Positions 1 through 5,489 of a stretch of 9,585 nt of DNA are shown here, in pieces. The stretch's first letter is position 1. The number at the start of each line of letters is the position of its first letter. A program made the translations under genes and the position numbers. Under the pieces are notes generated by a model. That model worked only from the letters and a program-made list of their open reading frames with translations. It was not told where the DNA came from and did not search any database. Source of the stretch: Synergistaceae bacterium. GTDB taxonomy: Bacteria > Synergistota > Synergistia > Synergistales > Synergistaceae. The stretch is from NCBI GenBank assembly GCA_028702015.1, contig JAQVPO010000032.1, forward strand, positions 1 to 9,585, in the 5' to 3' direction.

Positions 1-1082
1 TGCCATTTATAATGCCCTATCCCGACCCCTTTGATTGGGTGTTCCATAAATATTGTCCAGCTTGTCTTCCAGATATCTCTTCTTTTTCCGAAAGTGGTGG
101 TGTTCACGACCATATCCATAGTCTTGTTCAAAAGAGCATAGGCACGGCCAAAACCAAGATAGCTCATCCCAATGTTAAAGGCCAGCATAAGTATCACCAG
201 CGCTACTGCCTGACCTGCTTTTCTCACCATTTCCTTTCTGTCGTTCTGAATGAATACTGCAGAAAGAATGATCGTACCTGCTATCAGGGAAAGGAAGCCT
301 GCCCTTGTAGTTGAATTCCACATACCCCACGCGTTGAGGGCCAGAAGAGCAAGATTCAGATACCTAGGCAGATATGGAGGAAGGGATGTTTTTACTGACA
401 AATTATCAGAATCTGAATATGCTGCATTTAGATATATGCCGTTCATTACTGCCATGGCCATCCACAGCCCGAACATTTCCTGCTGTCCGGTATTTCCGAT
501 ATAGTTGCCTGGCACATTCATTATGAAGGGGAATGGAGCGTTCATATTTCTTATAAGGAGTTCCGCAAAGACCACATTTATCCCTGCGTTTAAATTGGCC
601 AGCCATAAAACAGTTCTGTGGGCTTTAGCATCTTTGAATAAATTGAAACAAAGTATGTATAATCCTGCAAGGGAAGCGAAAAAGAACCACTCTTTCATGT
701 ATGTAGACCATGAGAGGATATCCACCCACATCGGCTGGACAGATATATATCCGAACATTATCAGCCACAGCCAGCCGAAAAGGTCAACCTTAAAACCGGT
801 CCGCTCCTGACCGTATAACGTGAGCGAAACTCCTCCTATCATTACAGATATTGCAATCGGCACCATGGCGAATGACCATTTCAGTATGTGAAGAGTATCA
901 AACCAGCTTATCCCTGAAAATATAAGATTCGGCAACCCAAGTGTGAGAAAGGCTAAGAAATAAAATATTTTTGCCGGCACCAGGTCTTTATGTTCCAAGG
1001 TTCCTGCTCTGCTGGATTTTGATATTGTGTCTGATGTTCTGTTCAAGGACATTTTATTTACTGACGGCTTTTTGGGCTTCAT
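1..1082 (-). CDS. O-antigen ligase/polymerase family membrane protein (C-terminus cut by the left edge)
   Basis: An open frame of 360 codons with no stop runs off the left edge. It starts at ATG 1082 with AGGAGG seven bases upstream. The protein is very hydrophobic after a basic, polar N-terminus of about 35 residues. Membrane segments are visible near residues 37-57, 66-86, 101-115, 132-148, 160-177, 202-220, 240-256, 262-278 and 288-308. The family-like signature is near the right place: NSTTRAGFLSLIAG (256-269) resembles the Wzy_C/O-antigen-ligase T-x-S-R-G motif, and the segment from about 331 to 360 contains RRDIWK and then EHPIKGVGIGHYKW, the typical hPl-x-GvGiG-x-f loop. Arg260 and His348 are candidate functional residues. 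Such proteins use lipid-linked glycans at the periplasmic face, as WaaL ligase, Wzy polymerase or PglL-type protein glycosyltransferase. The sequence cannot separate these. The gene starts 63 bases after dnaB with no terminator between, so co-transcription is plausible. Confidence 0.82.
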   Translation of the reverse strand, partial: MKPKKPSVNKMSLNRTSDTISKSSRAGTLEHKDLVPAKIFYFLAFLTLGLPNLIFSGISWFDTLHILKWSFAMVPIAISVMIGGVSLTLYGQERTGFKVDLFGWLWLIMFGYISVQPMWVDILSWSTYMKEWFFFASLAGLYILCFNLFKDAKAHRTVLWLANLNAGINVVFAELLIRNMNAPFPFIMNVPGNYIGNTGQQEMFGLWMAMAVMNGIYLNAAYSDSDNLSVKTSLPPYLPRYLNLALLALNAWGMWNSTTRAGFLSLIAGTIILSAVFIQNDRKEMVRKAGQAVALVILMLAFNIGMSYLGFGRAYALLNKTMDMVVNTTTFGKRRDIWKTSWTIFMEHPIKGVGIGHYKW

Positions 1083-1089
1083 TAAGGCC

Positions 1090-1095
1090 CCTCCT
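1090..1095 (-). promoter_or_regulatory. Ribosome binding site of the O-antigen-ligase-like gene
   Basis: AGGAGG lies seven bases before ATG 1082 on the minus strand. It fixes the start of a gene whose stop is outside the window. Confidence 0.8.
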
Positions 1096-1145
1096 ATACA
1101 AATAGTTACAGCACGATGTCAAAGAAAGAGAAATCAATACTCATA

Positions 1146-2501
1146 TCAGTAATTGCCGCTGAGTTTATTTTCAAACCTGGCATATTCTTTAAAAAATATG
1201 AGATCGACCTTGCCGGTCGGGCCATTCCTGTTTTTTGCTACTATGACTTCAGAGGTGGGGTCAACCGTCTCGCCTTCCTGAGCATAGTATGCTTCCCTGT
1301 AAAGGAATATGACCATATCAGCGTCCTGTTCTATAGCACCGCTGTCCCTAAGGTCTGATAGCTGGGGCTTTTTGCTCCCGCCGCGTTTTTCGACATCCCT
1401 TGAAAGCTGTGAAAGTGCCAGTACGGGCACCTTGAATTCCCTTGCTATACCCTTCAGGGCCCTCGATATTTCAGAGACTTCCTGCTGTCTGTTCTCTATT
1501 TTTCTGGCGACGTTCATAAGCTGGAGATAGTCAAGCACGACAATTCCCTTGCCTGTGTTATGTTTTGCAAAAAACCTCCTGCATCTTCCCCTGAGGTCAA
1601 GTGTGTTGAGAGTTGAACTGTCGTCAATATAAATAGGGCTTTTTGACAGCTTCCCTGCCGCCTTTGAGAGATCCTGCCACTGCTCATTCTGGACCTTACG
1701 TGATTCAAACATCTGCCTCAGATTGACCCTGGATTCGGCGGAAAGCATTCTCTGTGCTATCTGTTCAGCAGACATTTCAAGGCTGAACATCAGGACTGGT
1801 ATATTTTCCTGAAGGGCTGCGTGCTGCGCTACATTAAGCGCAAAAGCTGTTTTACCCATAGAAGGCCTTGCTGCAAGAATATAAAGACTTCCTGGCTGCA
1901 GACCTCCGGAAAGTTTATCGAAATCGGCAAAGCCTGACGGCACCCCTGTGATATCAAGGCCTCCTGCCAGTCTTTTCTCAATTTCTCCGATAGCAGAGGA
2001 TACGACTTCTCTTGCTCCCTTTAGTCTCGAAGATCTTCCTGATCTGGCGATTTCAAAGACCTTTTGTTCCGAAGTCTCCAGCGCCTCGTCTATTCCGATC
2101 TCTTCGGAGAAACCCATCCTTGATATATCCGTTCCGACCGTGATAAGACCTCTGTGTACGGCTTTATCCCTGACGATCCCTGCATGGTACTCAACATTGG
2201 CTGTTGTGGTAACGGCATCCATAAGTTCTGCCACAAAGGGCAGCCCTCCCATACGCTCTTCGATGCCGCGTTTTTTTATCTCTTCTCTGAAAGTTAGGGA
2301 GTCAACGGCATTGTCCTGCTCAGCCATGGAAGCGATTATCTCGAATGCAGTCCTGTGTCTTGGATCATAGAAATCCTCAGCCCGCAGGCTTTCAATTACG
2401 ATAAGCAGGGAATCCTTGTCAATAAGACATGCACCGAGCACTGAACGCTCAGCTTCAAGATTAAAAGGAGGTATCCGGTCAAATTCCCTGCCTGTATTCA
2501 A
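1146..2501 (-). CDS. dnaB: Replicative DNA helicase DnaB
   Basis: This is the hexameric 5'-3' helicase that unwinds DNA at the replication fork and recruits primase. The 451-residue length fits the family. The N-terminal domain opens with PPFNLEAERSVLGACL (11-26), the usual DnaB beginning. The RecA-like domain carries Walker A ARPSMGKTAF (211-220), FSLEMS (239-244), Walker B VVLDYLQLM (321-329), ALSQLSR (362-368), and KNRNGPTG (423-430), which holds the probable arginine finger. No intein interrupts these motifs, which are common intein sites in dnaB. I place the start at a TTG one base after the rplI stop, preceded by GGAG ten bases upstream. An ATG at 2597 in the same frame would add 32 residues lying inside rplI and unlike DnaB, so I reject it. 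The gene is the third of the DUF2232-rplI-dnaB unit. Confidence 0.97.
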   Translation of the reverse strand: MNTGREFDRIPPFNLEAERSVLGACLIDKDSLLIVIESLRAEDFYDPRHRTAFEIIASMAEQDNAVDSLTFREEIKKRGIEERMGGLPFVAELMDAVTTTANVEYHAGIVRDKAVHRGLITVGTDISRMGFSEEIGIDEALETSEQKVFEIARSGRSSRLKGAREVVSSAIGEIEKRLAGGLDITGVPSGFADFDKLSGGLQPGSLYILAARPSMGKTAFALNVAQHAALQENIPVLMFSLEMSAEQIAQRMLSAESRVNLRQMFESRKVQNEQWQDLSKAAGKLSKSPIYIDDSSTLNTLDLRGRCRRFFAKHNTGKGIVVLDYLQLMNVARKIENRQQEVSEISRALKGIAREFKVPVLALSQLSRDVEKRGGSKKPQLSDLRDSGAIEQDADMVIFLYREAYYAQEGETVDPTSEVIVAKNRNGPTGKVDLIFFKEYARFENKLSGNY

Positions 2502-2502
2502 T

Positions 2503-2949
2503 TTATTCCGACTCCACTTTAAGAACCATCTCTGCCTCAACACCTGTGTAAAGTTTTGCTTTAAATTTGTATTCACCAGTCTGCTTGATCGTTTCATCGA
2601 TTTTCAGATCTTTTTTATCAACAGAGACAGCAAACTGGACCGACAGAGCTTCCGCGATCTGAGCAGTCGTTACGCTCCCAAAAAGTTTTCCGCCTTCGCC
2701 GGTATTTACCTTTATTCTAACTACCTTGCCGCCAAGTTTTTTTCTGGTTTCCTCAGCAGTCTTTAATTTTTTATCATCTTTTATCTTCTGAGTCTTCTGG
2801 ATCTGCTTAAGCTCACGAACCTTGCCCTCTGTAGCTTCTTCTGCAAATCCTCTTGCTATCAGGAAATTGCGCCCATAGCCGTCGGCAACCTCTATCAGTT
2901 CACCCTTTCGGCCTATTTTATTGACATCCTGTTTAAGAATTACTTTCAT
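2503..2949 (-). CDS. rplI: 50S ribosomal protein L9
   Basis: L9 is a large-subunit protein that binds 23S rRNA through its N-terminal domain, near the base of the L1 stalk. The 148-residue length is typical. The N-terminal domain begins MKVILKQDVNKIGRKGELI, with the signature GYGRNFLIARGFA at about 24-36. A long charged, Lys/Glu-rich connecting helix follows at about 40-75. The C-terminal domain has KLFGSVT (about 88-94). The ATG overlaps the TGA of the upstream DUF2232 gene as ATGA, and a GGGGG run nine bases before the ATG can serve as ribosome binding site. This points to translational coupling. The dnaB start lies one base after the stop. Confidence 0.98.
   Translation of the reverse strand: MKVILKQDVNKIGRKGELIEVADGYGRNFLIARGFAEEATEGKVRELKQIQKTQKIKDDKKLKTAEETRKKLGGKVVRIKVNTGEGGKLFGSVTTAQIAEALSVQFAVSVDKKDLKIDETIKQTGEYKFKAKLYTGVEAEMVLKVESE
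2512..2515 (-). promoter_or_regulatory. Ribosome binding site that decides the TTG start of dnaB
   Basis: GGAG lies inside the last codons of rplI, ten bases before TTG 2501. With the one-base gap between the rplI TAA and this TTG, it suggests that ribosomes finishing rplI reinitiate on dnaB. Confidence 0.5.
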
Positions 2950-3899
2950 TCTTTTTTCCCCCTTATCCTAGTACGTAAATCGTACCAGATATCAAAGATT
3001 CCAACCATAGATAAAATATACGAGACTGGAGAGAATAGAACACAGAAGACGGACAAGACTACTTTTACCGCCTTAGCCATCCTTCTGGACGACATATAGT
3101 ACCAACAGAGCGACAGTCCTTCAATCATGAAGATCGCTCTCAGCACTTCCATGAGGTTAGCAGATATTACGACATAGACTCTCTCGTCCGGAAATGCTTT
3201 GCCTGCAAGGTCCATTATCACCGCTGCAGCCAGTGCCCAAAAGAGGTTTTTAGGAAAACGCCATGTTTCAAATTTAGGCAGGGCTGGCAATGACTTCCCG
3301 TCCGATCTCCTGATAAGATACGATGCTGCTCCATAAGCAGCCAATGTATCAATGGCAGAGAAAAATATTATCATGGACGGCATTAGAAGCGATACTGTTT
3401 CTGCCATTGCAAGCGAATAATTTTTTATCATTTCATTCGACGCGCCTATGCCGCTGGAAGAAAGTTTACCTGCCATAGAAGATACAATTCCCATTGCTGC
3501 TTCAGGTGACACTGCAAAAGGATTCATCCCTGAAATGCCTGTAAAGGTTACCAGCAGTATTATCTTAGCTGTTACGGAAGCAATAATAGAAAAAAGGATA
3601 AGGTCTACCCCTTTTTCAGTTCTTTCTGAAATATAGCCGAAAGCTATTCCCAAAAGGGCGAACTCTACTGCATACATAAAAACCGGGATAGTTCCCAACA
3701 GCATAAATACGGCAGCAGAGCCCAACATGGCACCTAAAAGCGATTCACGGAAGCCCTGCCTTATTTCAAGCATCATAAAGGGAACGGGAGCTACAAGAAT
3801 CAGAAAAGGAGAGGCGAGAGCGATGTACATCCCTCCTGAAAAAATAACCACGCTTAAAAGTATCCATGACAGCCATTCAAAAATAATTTTCGATTTCAC
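2946..3899 (-). CDS. DUF2232/YybS-type polytopic membrane protein
   Basis: A protein of about 317 residues with roughly eight hydrophobic segments, resembling the YybS/DUF2232 family by position and pattern. Towards the middle it has the loop LPKFETWRFPKNLFW, typical of the family (Lp-x-f-x-x-W-x-lP), and it ends in a basic tail, RTRIRGKKE. The family has no firmly established biochemical role; it is usually found next to rplI and ribosomal genes. I place the start at GTG 3899, just after a GGGGGG run. An in-frame ATG at 3956 would put the first 19 codons across a strong terminator hairpin and give an odd, polar leader, so I reject it. The stop overlaps the rplI start by ATGA. In many Firmicutes gdpP lies between yybS and rplI; here it does not. 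Confidence 0.82.
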   Translation of the reverse strand: MKSKIIFEWLSWILLSVVIFSGGMYIALASPFLILVAPVPFMMLEIRQGFRESLLGAMLGSAAVFMLLGTIPVFMYAVEFALLGIAFGYISERTEKGVDLILFSIIASVTAKIILLVTFTGISGMNPFAVSPEAAMGIVSSMAGKLSSSGIGASNEMIKNYSLAMAETVSLLMPSMIIFFSAIDTLAAYGAASYLIRRSDGKSLPALPKFETWRFPKNLFWALAAAVIMDLAGKAFPDERVYVVISANLMEVLRAIFMIEGLSLCWYYMSSRRMAKAVKVVLSVFCVLFSPVSYILSMVGIFDIWYDLRTRIRGKKE

Positions 3900-3923
3900 T
3901 TTCTGCCCCCCACAAAAGACAAT

Positions 3924-3952
3924 AAAAAAAGAGAGAGCCCTGCGGCCCTCCC
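3924..3952 (-). terminator. Rho-independent terminator after rpsR
   Basis: On the minus strand a GC-rich hairpin has a 9-bp stem that includes two G-U pairs (GGGAGGGCC pairing with GGGCTCTCTC-side bases, plus positions 3952-3944 against 3939-3931) and a GCAG loop. Seven T residues follow directly (3930-3924). It lies 27 bases after the rpsR stop and 24 bases before the DUF2232 GTG start. It should end much of the rpsF-ssb-rpsR transcript or act as a partial read-through point for the downstream genes. Confidence 0.8.
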
Positions 3953-3955
3953 CCA

Positions 3956-3961
3956 ATTATA
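3956..3961 (-). promoter_or_regulatory. Possible -10 element (TATAAT) for the DUF2232-rplI-dnaB unit
   Basis: A perfect TATAAT lies between the rpsR stop and the terminator hairpin. The hexamer 17 bases upstream (GATTAA, at the rpsR stop) is a poor -35. If used, transcription would begin at about 3949, inside the 5' arm of the terminator, so the downstream mRNA would carry the hairpin at its 5' end. The match is short and could be chance. Confidence 0.3.
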
Positions 3962-3978
3962 CAGCAGAGACTCAAATT

Positions 3979-4224
3979 TTAATCTGATGTAAAAGGCAAA
4001 AGCGCAATTATTCTTGCTCTTTTTATAGCCCTTGTGAGCTGGCGCTGGTGTTTGGCACAAGTACCTGTAACCCGTCTGGGTACTATCTTGCCGCGTTCCG
4101 TAATGTATTTTTTTAGTTTTTCTACTTCTTTGTAATCTACGTGATCTATTTTATCTACGCAGAAATGACAAACCTTCGGCCGACGCTTGCGCCGCTTGCG
4201 GTTAAAATTCGAACTGTTTTCCAT
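3979..4224 (-). CDS. rpsR: 30S ribosomal protein S18, zinc-ribbon type
   Basis: S18 binds 16S rRNA in the platform of the small subunit as a heterodimer with S6. The 81-residue length is normal. A basic N-terminus (RKRRKRRPK, 9-17) precedes VCHFC. The core contains [32 protein letters not shown] (30-61, S18 signature), and the protein ends ALLPFTSD. Cys19, Cys22, Cys56 and His59 form a likely zinc site, so this is the metal-binding form of S18 rather than the cysteine-free one. It starts 18 bases after ssb with a weak site (AAGGGG, further upstream than usual) and is the last gene before the terminator. Confidence 0.97.
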   Translation of the reverse strand: MENSSNFNRKRRKRRPKVCHFCVDKIDHVDYKEVEKLKKYITERGKIVPRRVTGTCAKHQRQLTRAIKRARIIALLPFTSD

Positions 4225-4242
4225 AAAAGACTCAACCCCTTA

Positions 4243-4779
4243 CTAGAATGGTATCTGTACGTCTCCAGGTCCCTCAGTTCCGCCCATTTCAGAAAAATCC
4301 AGCGGGAATTCATCTTCAAATCCCTCTTCTTCCCTCAGGCTTCCCATATCTCCCCCAGAAACCGCATCAGAATGCATTCTGGCGTTTCCTGGATTCTGTT
4401 CTGCATGAGAAACTGATGAAGAACCTTCATCTTCCCTGCGGCCTGAACCGAGGAGAACTATATTGTCAGCAACTACTTCTGTCACCCATCGGTGCTGTCC
4501 TGTTTTAGGGTCATCGAAATCACGGACGCTTATCCGGCCTTCAACTAAAACAGGGCGCCCCTTTTTAAGATAGCGTTCACAGATATCAGCCGTAAAGCTC
4601 CATGCAGAAATATTCACAAAATCTGTGTGGCTCTGGAGCTCTCCTGTCGCCTTATTTTTCCACTGGCGACCGATCGCAACGGTTATCCTGGCTACTTTCT
4701 GCTTATTCGGAGTAAACCTGACATCAGGATCTCTTGCCAGGTTCCCCATAAGGATAACCCTGTTATATCCGCGGGCCAT
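4243..4779 (-). CDS. ssb: Single-stranded DNA-binding protein
   Basis: SSB coats single-stranded DNA during replication, repair and recombination, and recruits partners through its C-terminal tip. The protein is 178 residues. The OB-fold covers about 1-112: it begins MARGYNRVILMGNLARDPDVRF, then IGRQWKNKATGELQSHTDFVNISAW (about 36-60) and KKGRPVLVEGRISVRDF. A polar, acidic, low-complexity linker follows (about 113-170). The end is GDVQIPF, which keeps the I-P-F tip but has only one Asp, unlike the usual DDDIPF. A second acidic, Phe-rich stretch, FEDEFPLDF, lies some 20 residues upstream. The gene starts five bases after the rpsF stop, with GAGGAG lying in the last rpsF codons, and sits in the conserved rpsF-ssb-rpsR order. 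Confidence 0.97.
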   Translation of the reverse strand: MARGYNRVILMGNLARDPDVRFTPNKQKVARITVAIGRQWKNKATGELQSHTDFVNISAWSFTADICERYLKKGRPVLVEGRISVRDFDDPKTGQHRWVTEVVADNIVLLGSGRREDEGSSSVSHAEQNPGNARMHSDAVSGGDMGSLREEEGFEDEFPLDFSEMGGTEGPGDVQIPF

Positions 4780-4784
4780 AACGC

Positions 4785-5069
4785 TTACTTCTCCTCCAGG
4801 TTAACGACCATCTGGCGTATAACCTGAGGTTTCAGACTAAGGAGACGTTCCATTTCCTTCACCTGTGCGGGATCAAGCTTAAACGTATACAGAACGTAAA
4901 AACCTTCGAGCTGTTTGTCAATGTGGTAGGCAAAACGCTTCTTGCCCCAGAGATCCACCTTTTCCAACTCTGCTCCCAAACCGCGCACGACCTCGGCAAT
5001 CTCTTCCGATACCATTTTATGGTCTTCAAGATCTGCCTGAAGAATCACAACCATTTCGTAAGATCGCAC
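4785..5069 (-). CDS. rpsF: 30S ribosomal protein S6
   Basis: S6 is a platform protein of the small subunit that binds 16S rRNA with S18. I call 94 residues starting at GTG 5069, because the protein then begins MRSYEMVVIL, the normal S6 opening (M-R-x-Y-E), and AGGAGGTGA sits five bases upstream of it. A GTG nine bases earlier (5078) lies inside that Shine-Dalgarno sequence and would add three residues; I reject it. Family features include LWGKKRFAYHI and GFYVLYTFKL in the middle, and LSLKPQVIRQMVV near the end. No long acidic or poly-Glu tail is present. It is the first gene of the rpsF-ssb-rpsR unit, with a candidate promoter at 5137-5165. Confidence 0.96.
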   Translation of the reverse strand: MRSYEMVVILQADLEDHKMVSEEIAEVVRGLGAELEKVDLWGKKRFAYHIDKQLEGFYVLYTFKLDPAQVKEMERLLSLKPQVIRQMVVNLEEK

Positions 5070-5074
5070 GTACT

Positions 5075-5083
5075 TCACCTCCT
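5075..5083 (-). promoter_or_regulatory. Strong ribosome binding site of rpsF
   Basis: AGGAGGTGA is a full match to the anti-Shine-Dalgarno, five bases before GTG 5069. It rules out the earlier GTG at 5078, which it overlaps. Confidence 0.85.
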
Positions 5084-5097
5084 CCCTTTGGACTCTG

Positions 5098-5118
5098 GTC
5101 TCTTCTCAAGTAAGAGAC
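5098..5118 (-). promoter_or_regulatory. Hairpin in the rpsF leader
   Basis: GTCTCTT and AAGAGAC form a perfect 7-bp stem with a 7-base loop (ACTTGAG). It sits between the candidate promoter and the rpsF ribosome binding site. It has no T-tract, so it is not an intrinsic terminator. Leaders of rpsF in many bacteria carry an S6:S18-binding element with a conserved CCG; I do not see that CCG here, so any autoregulatory role is inference. Confidence 0.45.
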
Positions 5119-5136
5119 AGGGACATACAGTCAGAT

Positions 5137-5165
5137 ACTATAGCACTGAATTCAGTCTAGTGCAA
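5137..5165 (-). promoter_or_regulatory. Candidate sigma-70-type promoter for the rpsF-ssb-rpsR unit
   Basis: On the minus strand TTGCAC (5165-5160) and TATAGT (5142-5137) are separated by 17 bases. The -10 is preceded by TGC, as in an extended -10. The start of transcription would be about 5130, giving a leader of about 60 bases. The -35 keeps only the TTG of the consensus. The element overlaps the last codons of the ftsB-like gene. Confidence 0.6.
5145..5156 (-). repeat. 12-bp perfect palindrome inside the promoter spacer
   Basis: ACTGAATTCAGT is its own reverse complement. It directly follows the ftsB-like stop codon and fills most of the 17-base spacer of the candidate rpsF promoter. A flanking GCACT/AGTGC pair (5143-5147 and 5159-5163) overlaps it. 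It could be an operator or part of a weak hairpin; neither is shown. Confidence 0.5.
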
Positions 5166-5456
5166 TATATCGCCTGAAGTTATTTCTATTTTATAAAGAA
5201 CTTCACCTGACAATACCAGATTGAATTGCTCCCTTGCAAGTCTGGCAATACCCTCAGGTGTGCTGTAGTATTCAATTTTCTGTTTGAGCTCCTGTGATTT
5301 CCTCTCTTCAGCAACAAGTTCTTCCATTCTTTCATCCAAAGTGCCTGAAAGAACATCTATCCTTTCAAGTTCCTTAAAGAAAGACGTAAGAAGAACTGCT
5401 ATCAGGAACGTAACGGCTGCGGCAAATATTATCCACCGCAATCTGGGAGCTTTCAT
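5157..5456 (-). CDS. FtsB/DivIC-like septum formation initiator protein
   Basis: A 99-residue bitopic membrane protein with the FtsB/DivIC layout. It has a short basic cytoplasmic N-terminus (MKAPRLR) and one membrane segment at about 8-26. A Glu/Lys/Leu-rich coiled coil follows at about 28-62. A C-terminal part contains YYSTPEGIARLAREQFNLV (62-80), which resembles the family's d-x-x-y-i-e-x-x-A-R-e-x-l motif. Proteins of this family bridge FtsQ and FtsL in the divisome. I saw no close FtsL/FtsQ partners here. The gene begins 33 bases after argS, with no strong Shine-Dalgarno visible. It ends inside the rpsF promoter. The assignment is by architecture and motif; a different small coiled-coil membrane protein cannot be ruled out. 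Confidence 0.72.
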   Translation of the reverse strand: MKAPRLRWIIFAAAVTFLIAVLLTSFFKELERIDVLSGTLDERMEELVAEERKSQELKQKIEYYSTPEGIARLAREQFNLVLSGEVLYKIEITSGDILH

Positions 5457-5489
5457 GATCAGTCAGCTAAAAGACTGCCGATTATACTT

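Noticed and set aside
250..810. Two adjoining plus-strand open frames of 84 and 101 codons.
   Set aside because: They are antisense to the continuous 360-codon membrane protein frame, which has a ribosome binding site and family motifs.
1117..1122. A perfect TTGACA on the minus strand between dnaB and the O-antigen-ligase-like gene, as a -35 element.
   Set aside because: The only -10-like sequence at 17-18 bases (GTATAG/TATAGG) overlaps the AGGAGG ribosome binding site, so the transcript would start after or within it. No sensible promoter can be built.
1948..2370. A 140-codon open frame on the plus strand.
   Set aside because: It lies wholly inside dnaB, has a Ser/Ile/Leu-rich composition typical of an antisense shadow, and has no recognisable motif.
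5460..5477. A CAGTC/GACTG 5-bp hairpin just before the ftsB-like start.
   Set aside because: Too short and unsupported, with no T-tract. It is neither a terminator nor a recognisable riboswitch.
5481..5486. A perfect TATAAT just after the argS stop, as a promoter of the ftsB-like gene.
   Set aside because: The hexamer 17 bases upstream (CTGCTC) matches -35 poorly and there is no extended -10. It may be chance in an AT-rich gap.
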